A stretch of 17,108 nucleotides of DNA from JANOAR01 sp031411235 (GTDB taxonomy: Bacteria > Verrucomicrobiota > Verrucomicrobiia > Verrucomicrobiales > Verrucomicrobiaceae), in assembly GCA_031411235.1 (NCBI GenBank), contig JANOAR010000077.1, positions 1 through 17,108 on the forward strand. The letters run 5' to 3'. The notes below the pieces were generated by a model that had not been told where the DNA came from, did no database searches, and saw nothing but the letters and a program-made list of their open reading frames with translations. Of the stretch, positions 1 through 7,633 are shown one piece after another; within the stretch, counting starts at the first letter, position 1, and each line of letters opens with the position of its first letter. Position numbers and translations under genes: made by a program.

Positions 1-237
1 GTAGCCCTGGGGTGGCATGGCGTAACCTTGCGGTGGATAACCCGGCTGACCCTGGGGTGGGTAGCCCGGCTGGCCTTGTGGTGGGCCATAACCCGGTGGG
101 TAATTCATAGGAAACCCTGGCTGGGGCACATACCCCGGTGGTGGCGGTGCAACGTATCCAGGAGGTAAAGGCTGGCTCATCGATGGATGAGGCAGTGGGC
201 TTTGCGGATGTGGCGGCTGATTTGGATCCTGGCTCAT
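1..237 (-). CDS. Pro/Gly/Gln/Tyr-rich protein, N-terminal part (runs off left edge)
   Basis: An open frame of 79 codons runs from an ATG at 237 to the window edge with no stop. It begins MSQDPNQPPHPQSPLPHPS and passes into repeated GYPPQGQP-like units, a low-complexity PPxxGY composition typical of cytoplasmic N-terminal tails on bacterial membrane proteins. No signal peptide or membrane segment lies in the visible part, so the functional domain must be outside the window. It starts 79 bases after the second exbD gene on the same strand and is probably the last visible member of that operon. A weak AGGA lies upstream of the start. In-frame ATG codons further in (around 180) are possible starts, but the first ATG keeps the uniform Pro-rich composition. 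The function cannot be called. Confidence 0.7.
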   Translation of the reverse strand, partial: MSQDPNQPPHPQSPLPHPSMSQPLPPGYVAPPPPGYVPQPGFPMNYPPGYGPPQGQPGYPPQGQPGYPPQGYAMPPQGY

Positions 238-316
238 AGGGTTATTAGTTCCTGATGTGAAAAAAAATGTTCAGTCGAGGTTGAGTGATTGGAACTAACT
301 CCAAGATGCTAGAAAA

Positions 317-772
317 TCATTCTTCGCCACCAACGGTAAATGTAACATTACTCACCTGCGCTTTTGCCAGCGCGTTGAGCACATCTATGACACGCTCGTA
401 TTTAGCTTGTTCTTCAGCTTGAATCGTGACTAACACTTTAGCTTTACGGTTATCTGCCTCTTGCTTTAACCGCATCATCGTCCCAACAAAGTTGCGCATG
501 GCAGAGTCATTTGCAGGATCAAGCTCTTCTTCGTTCAAGGTTACAGAGCCTGATTCCTCAATTGCCACAGTGATTTCATCAGGCATCTCGGGAGCATTAG
601 CCGGATTAACCGGCGCAATTCCAGGAAGCTGCTGTTTGAGTTCATGCTCTACCTTTACCGCGCCAGCCATGACCATGAAAAATAACATAATCACGAACAC
701 GACATCAATCATCGGTGCAATTTGGAAACCCAAATTAACCGGCTCTACCTCACTTGGAACCCTTTTCGGCAT
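317..772 (-). CDS. exbD: ExbD/TolR family biopolymer transporter subunit (second copy)
   Basis: This 151-residue protein has standard ExbD/TolR architecture: a short cytoplasmic N-terminus, one membrane helix (about residues 18-37) and a periplasmic domain. The helix begins QIAPMIDVVFVIMLFFM and carries Asp23, which matches the essential proton-path aspartate of ExbD/TolR. The periplasmic part (about 40-151) ends in the usual pattern, with VLVTIQAEEQAKYERVIDVL followed by a short beta strand. In the family, ExbD pairs with a pentameric ExbB/TolQ channel and converts proton flow into force on a periplasmic partner. The gene begins 18 bases after the preceding exbD and has no clear Shine-Dalgarno, so it is likely co-transcribed and perhaps coupled. 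The two ExbD copies differ strongly outside the membrane helix, which suggests a heterodimer or distinct roles rather than recent duplication. Confidence 0.93.
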   Translation of the reverse strand: MPKRVPSEVEPVNLGFQIAPMIDVVFVIMLFFMVMAGAVKVEHELKQQLPGIAPVNPANAPEMPDEITVAIEESGSVTLNEEELDPANDSAMRNFVGTMMRLKQEADNRKAKVLVTIQAEEQAKYERVIDVLNALAKAQVSNVTFTVGGEE

Positions 773-790
773 AGTTTTAAACTTTAAAGG

Positions 791-1231
791 TTAAGAATGA
801 TTGAGTGCAGAGAATGAAATATCATCAATCCCCGCTTGACCAATGATGGTCATAATTTTTTGGATTTCAACAGCAGGTAGCCGCTTGTCACCGCGAATAA
901 TGACTCGGTACTTAGGGTTGCGATTCTTTAGATCCGTCAGGATATTAACCAGTGGCTGAGGGTCGGGAAAAGGTCTATCTGCATACACGATGGTTGCCTT
1001 TTGTTTAGCATTATCCCATCGGATATTGAGCATCGCCTCATTCATCGAATTTTTCTCATCCTTTTTTTTCGCATCCGGTGCGACAGGAAGTTCGATTGCT
1101 TTATCGACACGAACAACCTCCGCCGTGGTAATGCTCATAAAAAAAATGAGTAAAGTTAGCAACACGTCGATCATTGGAGCGATTTGGAACTCCGGTTCTC
1201 CACTTTCTGAACTGCCTCCACCTCCGCCCAT
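791..1231 (-). CDS. exbD: ExbD/TolR family biopolymer transporter subunit (first copy, Gly-rich N-terminus)
   Basis: This 146-residue ExbD/TolR protein has one membrane helix (about residues 17-36, QIAPMIDVLLTLLIFFM) carrying the conserved Asp22, followed by a periplasmic domain containing YRVIIRGDKRLPAVEIQKIM, the typical ExbD beta-alpha element. The N-terminus is unusual: five consecutive glycines, then an acidic Ser/Glu stretch before the helix. The start is supported by an AGGAGGT ribosome binding site six bases upstream, the only strong one seen in this operon. It follows exbB after 45 bases and precedes the second exbD by 18 bases. The order exbB-exbD-exbD fits a Ton/Tol-type energiser using two ExbD paralogues. 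Whether it drives TonB-dependent uptake or a Tol-like envelope function cannot be decided, because no tonB, tolA, tolB or pal gene is visible. Confidence 0.94.
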   Translation of the reverse strand: MGGGGGSSESGEPEFQIAPMIDVLLTLLIFFMSITTAEVVRVDKAIELPVAPDAKKKDEKNSMNEAMLNIRWDNAKQKATIVYADRPFPDPQPLVNILTDLKNRNPKYRVIIRGDKRLPAVEIQKIMTIIGQAGIDDISFSALNHS

Positions 1232-1237
1232 AATGTT

Positions 1238-1244
1238 ACCTCCT
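1238..1244 (-). promoter_or_regulatory. Strong Shine-Dalgarno AGGAGGT before first exbD
   Basis: On the minus strand AGGAGGT ends six bases before the ATG at 1231. It fixes the start of the first exbD copy. It stands out because the neighbouring genes of the operon start without a recognisable Shine-Dalgarno, so this subunit may be translated at a different rate from exbB. Confidence 0.85.
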
Positions 1245-1276
1245 GAATGTAGTGTAATTAAGCTAGCAAGCCTCTA

Positions 1277-2149
1277 TTAGGCATGAACCGTCTCTGGTGA
1301 AGCTCCACCTGAAACCCAATTGGGTGTTGCAGCGTAGAACTCTTCTTCACCAACATGGCAATCTTTGAGGTGCGAATAAGGCATTTTACGGAACAACGCC
1401 GTAACATACTCCTGCAAGTCATGAATACCAGCTTGCAGACGATTGCGCAGTACGTAGAAGAACATGAAAGCAGGAATTGCGATGAAAAGACCGGAGGCTG
1501 TAGCAATAAGCACTTCCCCAATGGCTCCAGCTAGACCCGATGGATCGCCGATACCACTGCTACCCAAATTTTCAAAGGCCTTCATCATACCAGTCACGGT
1601 TCCGACGAGACCGATCATCGGCGTGCAAACACCTATGACCGAAAGATAGTTAATACGGGTCTGAATTTGAGCATTGATTTTGGTTATACCTTCATGCAGT
1701 GAATATTCAACTGCCTCCTGGCCGTCGCCCAGGAAACTCAATGCAACTCTTGAAATTTCAGACACTGGAGATGGATTGTTTTTACAGAATTGATATGCTC
1801 CGACGTAATCACCAGCGCGGAATAGATCTTGTATCTGTGTAAGTGAGGAAGAAGGAGCCAACTTACTGATGCCAGTGCGCATCCAAAGATCGACGGAAAG
1901 CCAAATCAAAACTACGGAACAAATGCCCAGGGGAATCATGACCCAACCACCTTCCTCAATGGTTTTGACAAGACTTTTGTGTTTTTCAACAACTTTAGTC
2001 TGTCCCGGGGCAGGAGCAGCAGCGTCTTGTGCTGAAACAACGGTGGATGCCAAGGTGAGGCCACCAAGGGCTAGCAGGGCACAGATGCCGAGGCGGAGAG
2101 CAGCTTTTTGAAGGGATGAACGCATGGTTTGCGGTGTCTGAGGTTGCAT
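1277..2149 (-). CDS. exbB: ExbB/TolQ/MotA family proton channel protein with signal peptide
   Basis: This 290-residue protein has a cleavable-looking signal peptide (hydrophobic core about residues 19-38, ending VVSAQDAAA), a short linker, and three membrane helices at about 70-90, 160-185 and 205-230. The third region, GLAGAIGEVLIATASGLFIAIPA, and the preceding GLVGTVTGMMKAF are the conserved MotA/TolQ/ExbB channel signature. A signal peptide in front of the ExbB domain is common in PVC and some other Gram-negative phyla but absent in E. coli ExbB. The protein should form the inner-membrane pentamer that houses the ExbD helices. It lies 35 bases downstream of the smaller TPR gene and 45 bases upstream of exbD. 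No clear Shine-Dalgarno is seen; Met9 (2125) is an alternative start that would also keep the signal peptide. Confidence 0.94.
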   Translation of the reverse strand: MQPQTPQTMRSSLQKAALRLGICALLALGGLTLASTVVSAQDAAAPAPGQTKVVEKHKSLVKTIEEGGWVMIPLGICSVVLIWLSVDLWMRTGISKLAPSSSLTQIQDLFRAGDYVGAYQFCKNNPSPVSEISRVALSFLGDGQEAVEYSLHEGITKINAQIQTRINYLSVIGVCTPMIGLVGTVTGMMKAFENLGSSGIGDPSGLAGAIGEVLIATASGLFIAIPAFMFFYVLRNRLQAGIHDLQEYVTALFRKMPYSHLKDCHVGEEEFYAATPNWVSGGASPETVHA

Positions 2150-2184
2150 GATATTGGGTTTGAGTCTGAGGTTTGGAAATTTAG

Positions 2185-3105
2185 TTATTTGGTCGCTTCT
2201 GCTGGCTTTACTTCTGTGGTCTTGGTCTCACCGGTCTTGGTTTCACCTGCTTTAATGAGAACTTCGTCTTCGTTGTGTAGACCGTTGATATTAGCTAACT
2301 CCGTTGTTGAGATGCCAGCAACCCCTGAGCCTGGGTAACTATCAATAATACGCTTGTAATAAACAGCGGCATCATCAAATCGGCGCATACCAGCTAGACA
2401 GCGAGCGCTAGCCAACTCAGCATCTGGAACTCGTTGCACTTGTGTCCCATAGAATACAGGAACTCTGAGGTAAGCCATGAGAGCCTCCTCCCATAATTTT
2501 TTCTTGAAAAGTGTATCACCGATAATCATCCAAATAGAAGCCCCTACGGCTGAGTCTTGTGTTTCGCTGAGAATATTTTGCGCCTGAGCAATTATAGCTT
2601 GGTGGTCGGAGGAGGTTTGCCTTTCAGTATTGAGTTGAATGATTTTTATCTTCAATTTTTGATTATCATCCAGCTTTAACCGATTCAAATCAGGCATTAT
2701 TTTGATCGTGTCTTCAAACTTACCCGCCTGATTGAGAGCTTCAGCGTAAGCGAACAGAATATCAGGATAGGAGTTACCTTGAACATCTTTAAATGCCTCA
2801 AAAAAAGTTTTCGCTTTTTTCAATAATTCAATGGCTTCATCACTTTTACCTGTGGAAAGCAAATTTTTTGCCGCACCTAGTTCTTCGGGTATCCAGTCGA
2901 TTGAGGCTATGGCAGAAGTTGGCAGAGGCGCTTCAGAGGAATTTGTCCCGACTTTGATGATGCGGAAAATTTTGCCGTTCACTATTTTGAGTTGCTCGGC
3001 ACCTATACGAGTATTGTCCTTGAGCATGATGGCCTGCCCTCTCGCTGGCGAAGCGAAGGTGATCACACCCAAAATTAACGCTGCTGCTGAAATTAGATTC
3101 CTCAT
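2185..3105 (-). CDS. Secreted TPR-like protein of the exbBD operon
   Basis: This 306-residue protein begins with a good signal peptide (MRNLISAAALILGVITFASPARGQ). Next comes a short beta-rich stretch (about 25-60, containing NTRIGAEQLKIVNGKIFRI), then helical TPR-like repeats (about 75-270). Recognisable repeat pieces include AAKNLLSTGKSDEAIELLKKA, YAEALNQAGKFEDTIKI and ARCLAGMRRFDDAAVYYKR. The C-terminus is a low-complexity Thr/Lys/Glu tail with a GETKT duplication. No lipobox is visible, so it is probably soluble in the periplasm. Position between the large TPR gene (22 bases) and exbB (35 bases) suggests an accessory role for the energiser, loosely comparable to CpoB/YbgF in Tol-Pal operons. 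That analogy is inference from architecture and context only. The start lacks a Shine-Dalgarno. Confidence 0.85.
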   Translation of the reverse strand: MRNLISAAALILGVITFASPARGQAIMLKDNTRIGAEQLKIVNGKIFRIIKVGTNSSEAPLPTSAIASIDWIPEELGAAKNLLSTGKSDEAIELLKKAKTFFEAFKDVQGNSYPDILFAYAEALNQAGKFEDTIKIMPDLNRLKLDDNQKLKIKIIQLNTERQTSSDHQAIIAQAQNILSETQDSAVGASIWMIIGDTLFKKKLWEEALMAYLRVPVFYGTQVQRVPDAELASARCLAGMRRFDDAAVYYKRIIDSYPGSGVAGISTTELANINGLHNEDEVLIKAGETKTGETKTTEVKPAEATK

Positions 3106-3127
3106 TACTATAGTTCAATAGATACAA

Positions 3128-6046
3128 TTACTTTAACTTCTGGAGTTCAGCCTTTGCTGTTTCAAACTCAGGCTGAAGTTTTAGTGTCTGGTTTTTCAAC
3201 ATTTCTTCCAGTGTTTTAATGGCTTCGGCGCGTTTATTGAGAAGTAAGAAACAACGGGCAGACTGTAAATAGGCACGGGCCATCCAATCTTTGTATTTTT
3301 GGTGGGCGATGAACACACGTTGGTAGTATGTAATCGCTGCCGCGTAATCCTTGCGTGCTTCCTTAACCTGCCCCAGTCCGTAAAGAGCTTCGGCATGAGC
3401 TGATTTCCAATCTTTGACTCTAGCAATGCCATCGTATTCTTTTTCGGCATCTTCGTATTTACTCAATTTCAAAAGAGTTTTTGCTTTGCCTAAGGTTGCT
3501 TCGAGAAGTTTTGAACTGCCTTGGTATTTTTCTCCGGTAGCTTCAGTGAAGAGCACGAGCGCTTTATCAAATTCACCCTTTTCAAAAGCAATTTCTGCCA
3601 AGCCAACTGGAGCACCGTCCGCATACTCGCTTGAAGGGAACAACGTGCGCAGACGCTCATAGCAAGCAGCAGCTTTTTCGGGGTCGCCTTTTTTGCGTGC
3701 ATTATCACCAACAACTGAGAGGAGCAGCGGGCTAAGATCTTCAGCTTTGGCGACTTCAACCATGATACCCATGAGTTTCTCAACCTTGTCGGATTCTTTC
3801 ATTTTGGCTGCCAAAGAAATCTTACCAAACATGATGCGAATATTAGCGGTGGGTGTTAATGTCTCAGGGGTAAGAAGTGCCTCAAACTGCTTTTCAACCT
3901 CTTCATAGGTTGGCCCCGCTGATACGGCTGGTTTGGGTTGCTCGGCAACCACAGGGGGAGTTTCCCCCTCTTTAGTTGCGACTACTGGCGTGGGCAGAGG
4001 TGCCAAAGTTGACACACGCCGACGTTTTGGCGCCATTAAACTAGCAAGTTGCTGAATAAGCCCTTCCACATCATCCAGCCCCGTGTTGCTTATGTAGGGT
4101 TTAATGTAATCAGCGAGCATTTTTTTAGCATCGTCAGTTTTGTTTTGGCGAACCAAGGCTTTAACGAGCCAAAATATTGCTTTTAATGCCTCTGGTTTGC
4201 CCTGATGTCGCTTCAGTTCAATAGTCCAAAGCTCGGCAATAGTGTCCCATTTATCGCCGCCAACGAGTAGATCATTAACATGCTCTAGCGCATATTTTCT
4301 GACGTCTTCAGTGCCTGAGCGCTTTACGGCATTGAGATAGGCTTCTTCGGCCTTAGTATAATATTCGGCAGATTTTTCTGGGTCTTTTTGGGCCAAGTTA
4401 CCAAAGCAATCCCCAAGCAAGGAATAGACTTGGGCAATATTTGGATCATTGGGTGATTCGGTTACGATAGCCAACAAATCCTTCATGGAGTCCTCAATAT
4501 CGCCTGCCTGAACCTTAATGAATGACTGCCGGTATTTGGCATCTACCAGATACTGGCCTTTCGGGAAATTTTTAATGTAATCAGCCAGGGCTTTCTTTAC
4601 ATTTTTGAAGTCATTCTGATAAAAATAACAAAGCGCGATTCGATAGGTGGCGTCATCACCATAAGCCTCACCACCTTTCTCCTTCATCATCAGCTCAAGC
4701 GTTGTAACAGCATCTTGAAATTTTTGCATTTCAAAAAGGACATTGCCACGCAAAAATAGAGCCCGAGCTTTATCTACTTTTGGATAACTTAAAATTTTAT
4801 CGAAGGAATCGGCTGCCGCTTGTAAATCGCCTTGTTGGTAAGCCAACATTCCGAACATCTCTGCAATTTGCCCTGTCATTTCACTTTCCGGGAAGTCGGC
4901 AATGAATGTTTCACAGTATTCGCGTGCTTTAGACACGCGCTTAAGTTGGGCGTTTGCCATGATCATGGCATACATGCACTTGTCGCGCTGGGGGAATGTC
5001 TTGAACTCTTTGATGACGGTCTCAAATGCCAAGAGCGATTCCCACATGCGCCCCATTTCAAAATAACAGCGCCCGAGGCGGTAATAAAGAGTGGCATCGT
5101 AGTCGCCTTTTTCTTCCAATTGTGCGAGCAGAGCCTTGTCACTGGCTATTTTTGCTTCAAGCTCTTCTTTATTACCGCGCCCCAAAGCTAGGTGCGCGGT
5201 TGATTTTGCGATTCGATCTTTTTGAAGCTTTACCACTTCGCTTTTTCGGCGCACGGACTGGTAGGCTACGAGAGCCTCGCGGTAGCTTTTTTTCTCCATG
5301 TTCTCGTCACCGAGTTTCTGGCCCAGGTTGTTCATTTCGATAACACTCTCGCCCTCGGTGGAGACAGCGCGGACACTTTCGAGTAATTGTGCTGCTTTTT
5401 CGCCTTCGCCCTTAGTCACATAAATATCGGCGAGCATTAGGGCTGCACTTACTTGCCCTGAACTGCGAATACCTTCAGTGAGCACACTGGTGAGAATTTG
5501 AATAGCGTCGTCCGGCTGGTTGGCTCTTTTGTAGTGGTCTGCGATCAATAATCCTGCTTCGATTTTCAGATCCGGCACAGCAGCAACTTCTTTGAGGAGC
5601 TTGATGGCGTCATCAGTTTTGCTTAATTTCAGATAAGCACGTCCAAGGCCCATTTTCACGGGGTTGAGATTATCGCCCGCAGGGTAGTCTTTGATGTAAG
5701 TCTCAAAGGATTGTGCGGCTTTTGCGAAGTCAGATAAATTAAAGTAGCAGGCACCTTCCAAGAAAATGACGTTCTCGGGCACTTTGCTCATTTTGCTCTT
5801 GATGAAGTCCACCTTGGTGATGGCATCCTTGAATTTGCCTTCCTGCATGAGGGCAAGACCATCAGTGAGGGCTTTTTCGACATCGGCTTGCAAGTTAACG
5901 CCTGGGGTCACCTCGGCAGTCGCAGGGGGGGCACCGGGAGCCCCTGGTGGTGCACCAGGAACGGCGGGAGCAACGGGTGGCGCTTGAGCTGGTAGTAGTC
6001 CAACCCAAGCCAACGCCAATGCTATGCTGTAATACTTCTTCATCAT
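3128..6046 (-). CDS. Large periplasmic multi-TPR protein, first gene of the exbBD operon
   Basis: I place the start at the ATG at 6046 (972 residues) because it puts a proper signal peptide at the N-terminus (MMKKYYSIALALAWVGLLPAQA). The frame is open 23 codons further upstream to 6115, but that extension is uncharged, Cys/Trp-rich and unlike a leader. After the signal comes a Pro/Ala/Gly-rich linker, then many tetratricopeptide repeats filling most of the protein (examples: YYRLGRCYFEMGRMWESLL, ATYRIALCYFYQNDFKNV, EALYGLGQVKEARKDYAAAI). A Pro-rich linker around residues 671-713 separates two TPR blocks. No enzyme motif is visible, so it is probably a protein-interaction scaffold in the periplasm or at the outer membrane. 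It heads the operon with the small TPR protein, ExbB and two ExbD. No convincing promoter or Shine-Dalgarno could be identified upstream. Confidence 0.88.
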   Translation of the reverse strand: MMKKYYSIALALAWVGLLPAQAPPVAPAVPGAPPGAPGAPPATAEVTPGVNLQADVEKALTDGLALMQEGKFKDAITKVDFIKSKMSKVPENVIFLEGACYFNLSDFAKAAQSFETYIKDYPAGDNLNPVKMGLGRAYLKLSKTDDAIKLLKEVAAVPDLKIEAGLLIADHYKRANQPDDAIQILTSVLTEGIRSSGQVSAALMLADIYVTKGEGEKAAQLLESVRAVSTEGESVIEMNNLGQKLGDENMEKKSYREALVAYQSVRRKSEVVKLQKDRIAKSTAHLALGRGNKEELEAKIASDKALLAQLEEKGDYDATLYYRLGRCYFEMGRMWESLLAFETVIKEFKTFPQRDKCMYAMIMANAQLKRVSKAREYCETFIADFPESEMTGQIAEMFGMLAYQQGDLQAAADSFDKILSYPKVDKARALFLRGNVLFEMQKFQDAVTTLELMMKEKGGEAYGDDATYRIALCYFYQNDFKNVKKALADYIKNFPKGQYLVDAKYRQSFIKVQAGDIEDSMKDLLAIVTESPNDPNIAQVYSLLGDCFGNLAQKDPEKSAEYYTKAEEAYLNAVKRSGTEDVRKYALEHVNDLLVGGDKWDTIAELWTIELKRHQGKPEALKAIFWLVKALVRQNKTDDAKKMLADYIKPYISNTGLDDVEGLIQQLASLMAPKRRRVSTLAPLPTPVVATKEGETPPVVAEQPKPAVSAGPTYEEVEKQFEALLTPETLTPTANIRIMFGKISLAAKMKESDKVEKLMGIMVEVAKAEDLSPLLLSVVGDNARKKGDPEKAAACYERLRTLFPSSEYADGAPVGLAEIAFEKGEFDKALVLFTEATGEKYQGSSKLLEATLGKAKTLLKLSKYEDAEKEYDGIARVKDWKSAHAEALYGLGQVKEARKDYAAAITYYQRVFIAHQKYKDWMARAYLQSARCFLLLNKRAEAIKTLEEMLKNQTLKLQPEFETAKAELQKLK

Positions 6047-6387
6047 GGACACAGTAAAATTCAAAATTTTGGATTCACAACACCACCAGTTGCCAAGTGC
6101 CTGACAGGTGTTCAAGGCGCTTCATTTCAAGGATGAGGGGTGCAATCAGCATTTATTGGAAAAAGGAAGGCGAGACTAGCAGTCTCGATTGTATTGTCAC
6201 TAACAAGTTCGTCTTTGGGTATCAAGAAAAAGTTTTTTCAGGCCGTGCTTTGTGTGCGCACTGTGGAAATGCGCCGTTTTTGGATGCCCTGAGTCCAGTC
6301 ATCCTGATGGCTGAATTTTTGGGCTCACTTTAATAAATATTGAAAATTAAGACTTGGAAATTATCTCCTGAAGAGTTTGTTTTCGCC
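6047..6387. other. Intergenic region between divergent genes, 341 bases
   Basis: This stretch separates the minus-strand TPR/exbBD operon from the plus-strand zinc-ribbon-like gene, so promoters for both must lie here. I found no pair of hexamers good enough to call. A short perfect hairpin sits at 6171-6187. An open plus-strand frame at 6097-6333 has no ribosome binding site, crosses the hairpin and has no recognisable domain, so I treat the region as non-coding. Confidence 0.6.
6171..6187. repeat. Short perfect hairpin (7-bp stem, 3-base loop)
   Basis: CGAGACT-AGC-AGTCTCG forms a perfect 7-bp stem with a 3-base loop. It lies about 125 bases upstream of the minus-strand operon start and has no T-run after it on either strand, so it is not a classic terminator. 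It could be an operator, an RNA leader hairpin, or one copy of a dispersed palindromic element. Confidence 0.55.
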
Positions 6388-6819
6388 ATGTTTGTCAAAC
6401 CCATTGCTGAAGCTACGCCTGCAGACTCCACGCATCGAGTGCGTCGTGCCCGCCATTTCCATCGCGCAGGGTATGCTTTTGTCATTGCTTTGATGCTGTT
6501 TTTCGCGCTCCTATCTCTCATCGGGTTTTTGGCCAGTGGGACGTTGATGCTGGTTTCTGGCAATCGCCAAATGGGTGTGGTAGCCTTGTGTTGCGTAGCC
6601 GCGTTTGTCTTGCTGAGGCTTGCTGCGGCATGGCACACGCGCAAGCTGACGTGTGGACTCTGTCACGGCACGATCCTGCATGAAAAACGCTGCCTCAAAC
6701 ATGAACGAGCTGAAAAGTGGCCGCTGCTAGGCTATCGTTTTACAGCAGTGCTGCGAACGATCCTCACTCTGGGCTTTACCTGCATGTACTGTGGTACGAC
6801 GTATCGGCTGAGGAAGTGA
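6388..6819 (+). CDS. Small two-TM membrane protein with paired CxxC (zinc-ribbon-like) motifs
   Basis: From the ATG at 6388 this encodes 143 residues. An in-frame TTG at 6340 would add 16 residues; I prefer the ATG, which has a weak GAAGAG about 12 bases upstream. A basic N-terminal stretch (residues 16-26, Arg/His-rich) precedes two hydrophobic helices at about 27-51 and 62-82. The C-terminal part carries CGLC (89-92) and CMYC (132-135), with Cys102 and His105 between. Two CxxC pairs about 40 residues apart suggest one zinc-binding ribbon at the membrane surface. I do not recognise the family. Its stop is 2 bases from the stop of the convergent dhaL-like gene, leaving no room for separate terminators. 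Confidence 0.72.
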   Translation: MFVKPIAEATPADSTHRVRRARHFHRAGYAFVIALMLFFALLSLIGFLASGTLMLVSGNRQMGVVALCCVAAFVLLRLAAAWHTRKLTCGLCHGTILHEKRCLKHERAEKWPLLGYRFTAVLRTILTLGFTCMYCGTTYRLRK

Positions 6820-6821
6820 TT

Positions 6822-7457
6822 TTAGGCGCAGATATATTCTTGCATTGCGTTTAAAATCACGACCACGGAGCAAGCTCCAGCGTCGGGGAAACCGATGGAT
6901 TGTTCGCCGAGCGTTTTTGCGCGGCCCATGGTCGCGATCATGGCTTTACTCGCTTCTTTGCCTGCCTCGCCAGCGGCGGCGACGGCTGTGATGGCCTCGG
7001 GGAGGGGAAGGTTAGCGACTTCCTGGGCACGCACCGCTGCTGGGTGCAGGGCGTCGATCATGGTTTTGTCCCCAGGCTTGGCCCCGCCGCGAGTCATGAT
7101 GCCTTCTAGGCCAGTTTGGAGGAGAGGGGCGAGGCAGCTTGAATCGAAGACTTCTTTGCCTGCGAGGGCTTTGCCGCCATTGCGCCACAAAGTACCGAAA
7201 ATGGCTCCCGAGGCTCCGCCCATGCTGCTCATCATTGCCATGCCTGTGGCGGTGAAGGCTTTCTCGATAGACTCGACTTCGCCAGCATTGAGCTTTTCTT
7301 TGACTGCTGTCATGCCTCGTTCCATGCCTAATCCATGATCACCATCGCCAAGGTCGCGGTCAGCACCTGAGAGCATGGGCTCTGCTTCGATAATACGATC
7401 TGCGACAAGCAAGATCATCGCTTTGACTTCTTCCTTCGTGAGTGTGGTTTTGGGCAT
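6822..7457 (-). CDS. dhaL: DhaL-type dihydroxyacetone kinase ATP-binding subunit, stand-alone
   Basis: This 211-residue protein is the length of E. coli DhaL (about 210) and aligns with it throughout. The metal/ADP-binding aspartates are present: ADRDLGDGDHG gives Asp33, Asp38 and Asp40, followed by His41. Other family hallmarks are SSMGGASGAIFGT (nucleotide-binding loop), ITRGGAKPGDKTMIDAL-type sequence in the middle (here MTRGGAKPGDKTMID) and GRAKTLGEQSIGFPDAGA near the end. DhaL holds Mg-ADP/ATP and transfers phosphate to a substrate covalently bound on DhaK. No dhaK, dhaM or PTS gene is adjacent, so the substrate-binding partner must be elsewhere, or the subunit may serve another C3/C4 ketose kinase. 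It is convergent with the preceding plus-strand gene. There is no obvious Shine-Dalgarno at the ATG. Confidence 0.92.
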   Translation of the reverse strand: MPKTTLTKEEVKAMILLVADRIIEAEPMLSGADRDLGDGDHGLGMERGMTAVKEKLNAGEVESIEKAFTATGMAMMSSMGGASGAIFGTLWRNGGKALAGKEVFDSSCLAPLLQTGLEGIMTRGGAKPGDKTMIDALHPAAVRAQEVANLPLPEAITAVAAAGEAGKEASKAMIATMGRAKTLGEQSIGFPDAGACSVVVILNAMQEYICA

Positions 7458-7590
7458 GGGCCGCCGATTGTTGATGCTCGTGAGGTATTGTCAAATCCTT
7501 AGCCTACGAGGTTGAGCGTCGGCCTTGCTGCTTTTCTACAACGCAAGCCCCCTCTTGAGCCTTTGGTATCTGTCCGTTCAAAGGAAGTGG

Positions 7591-7619
7591 TTGCCCTTTT
7601 TTATTATGGAATTTATAGT
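7591..7619 (+). promoter_or_regulatory. Possible sigma-70-like promoter for the SdrD-repeat protein
   Basis: TTGCCC (7591-7596) and TATAGT (7614-7619) are separated by 17 bases, immediately upstream of the GTG at 7634. Transcription would start near 7626, leaving a leader of only about 8 bases. That would fit the absence of a Shine-Dalgarno before this gene. The match is by eye and moderate, with the -35 matching only in its first half. Confidence 0.35.
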
Positions 7620-7633
7620 TAAAGCCAATTTAT

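Noticed and set aside
6047..6115. 23-residue N-terminal extension of the large TPR protein
   Set aside because: It would place a Cys/Trp-containing, non-leader sequence ahead of a clear signal peptide; the ATG at 6046 is the better start.
6097..6333. 78-codon plus-strand open frame with a CAHC motif
   Set aside because: GTG start without ribosome binding site, passes through the 6171 hairpin, overlaps the upstream region of the minus-strand operon and shows no family signature.
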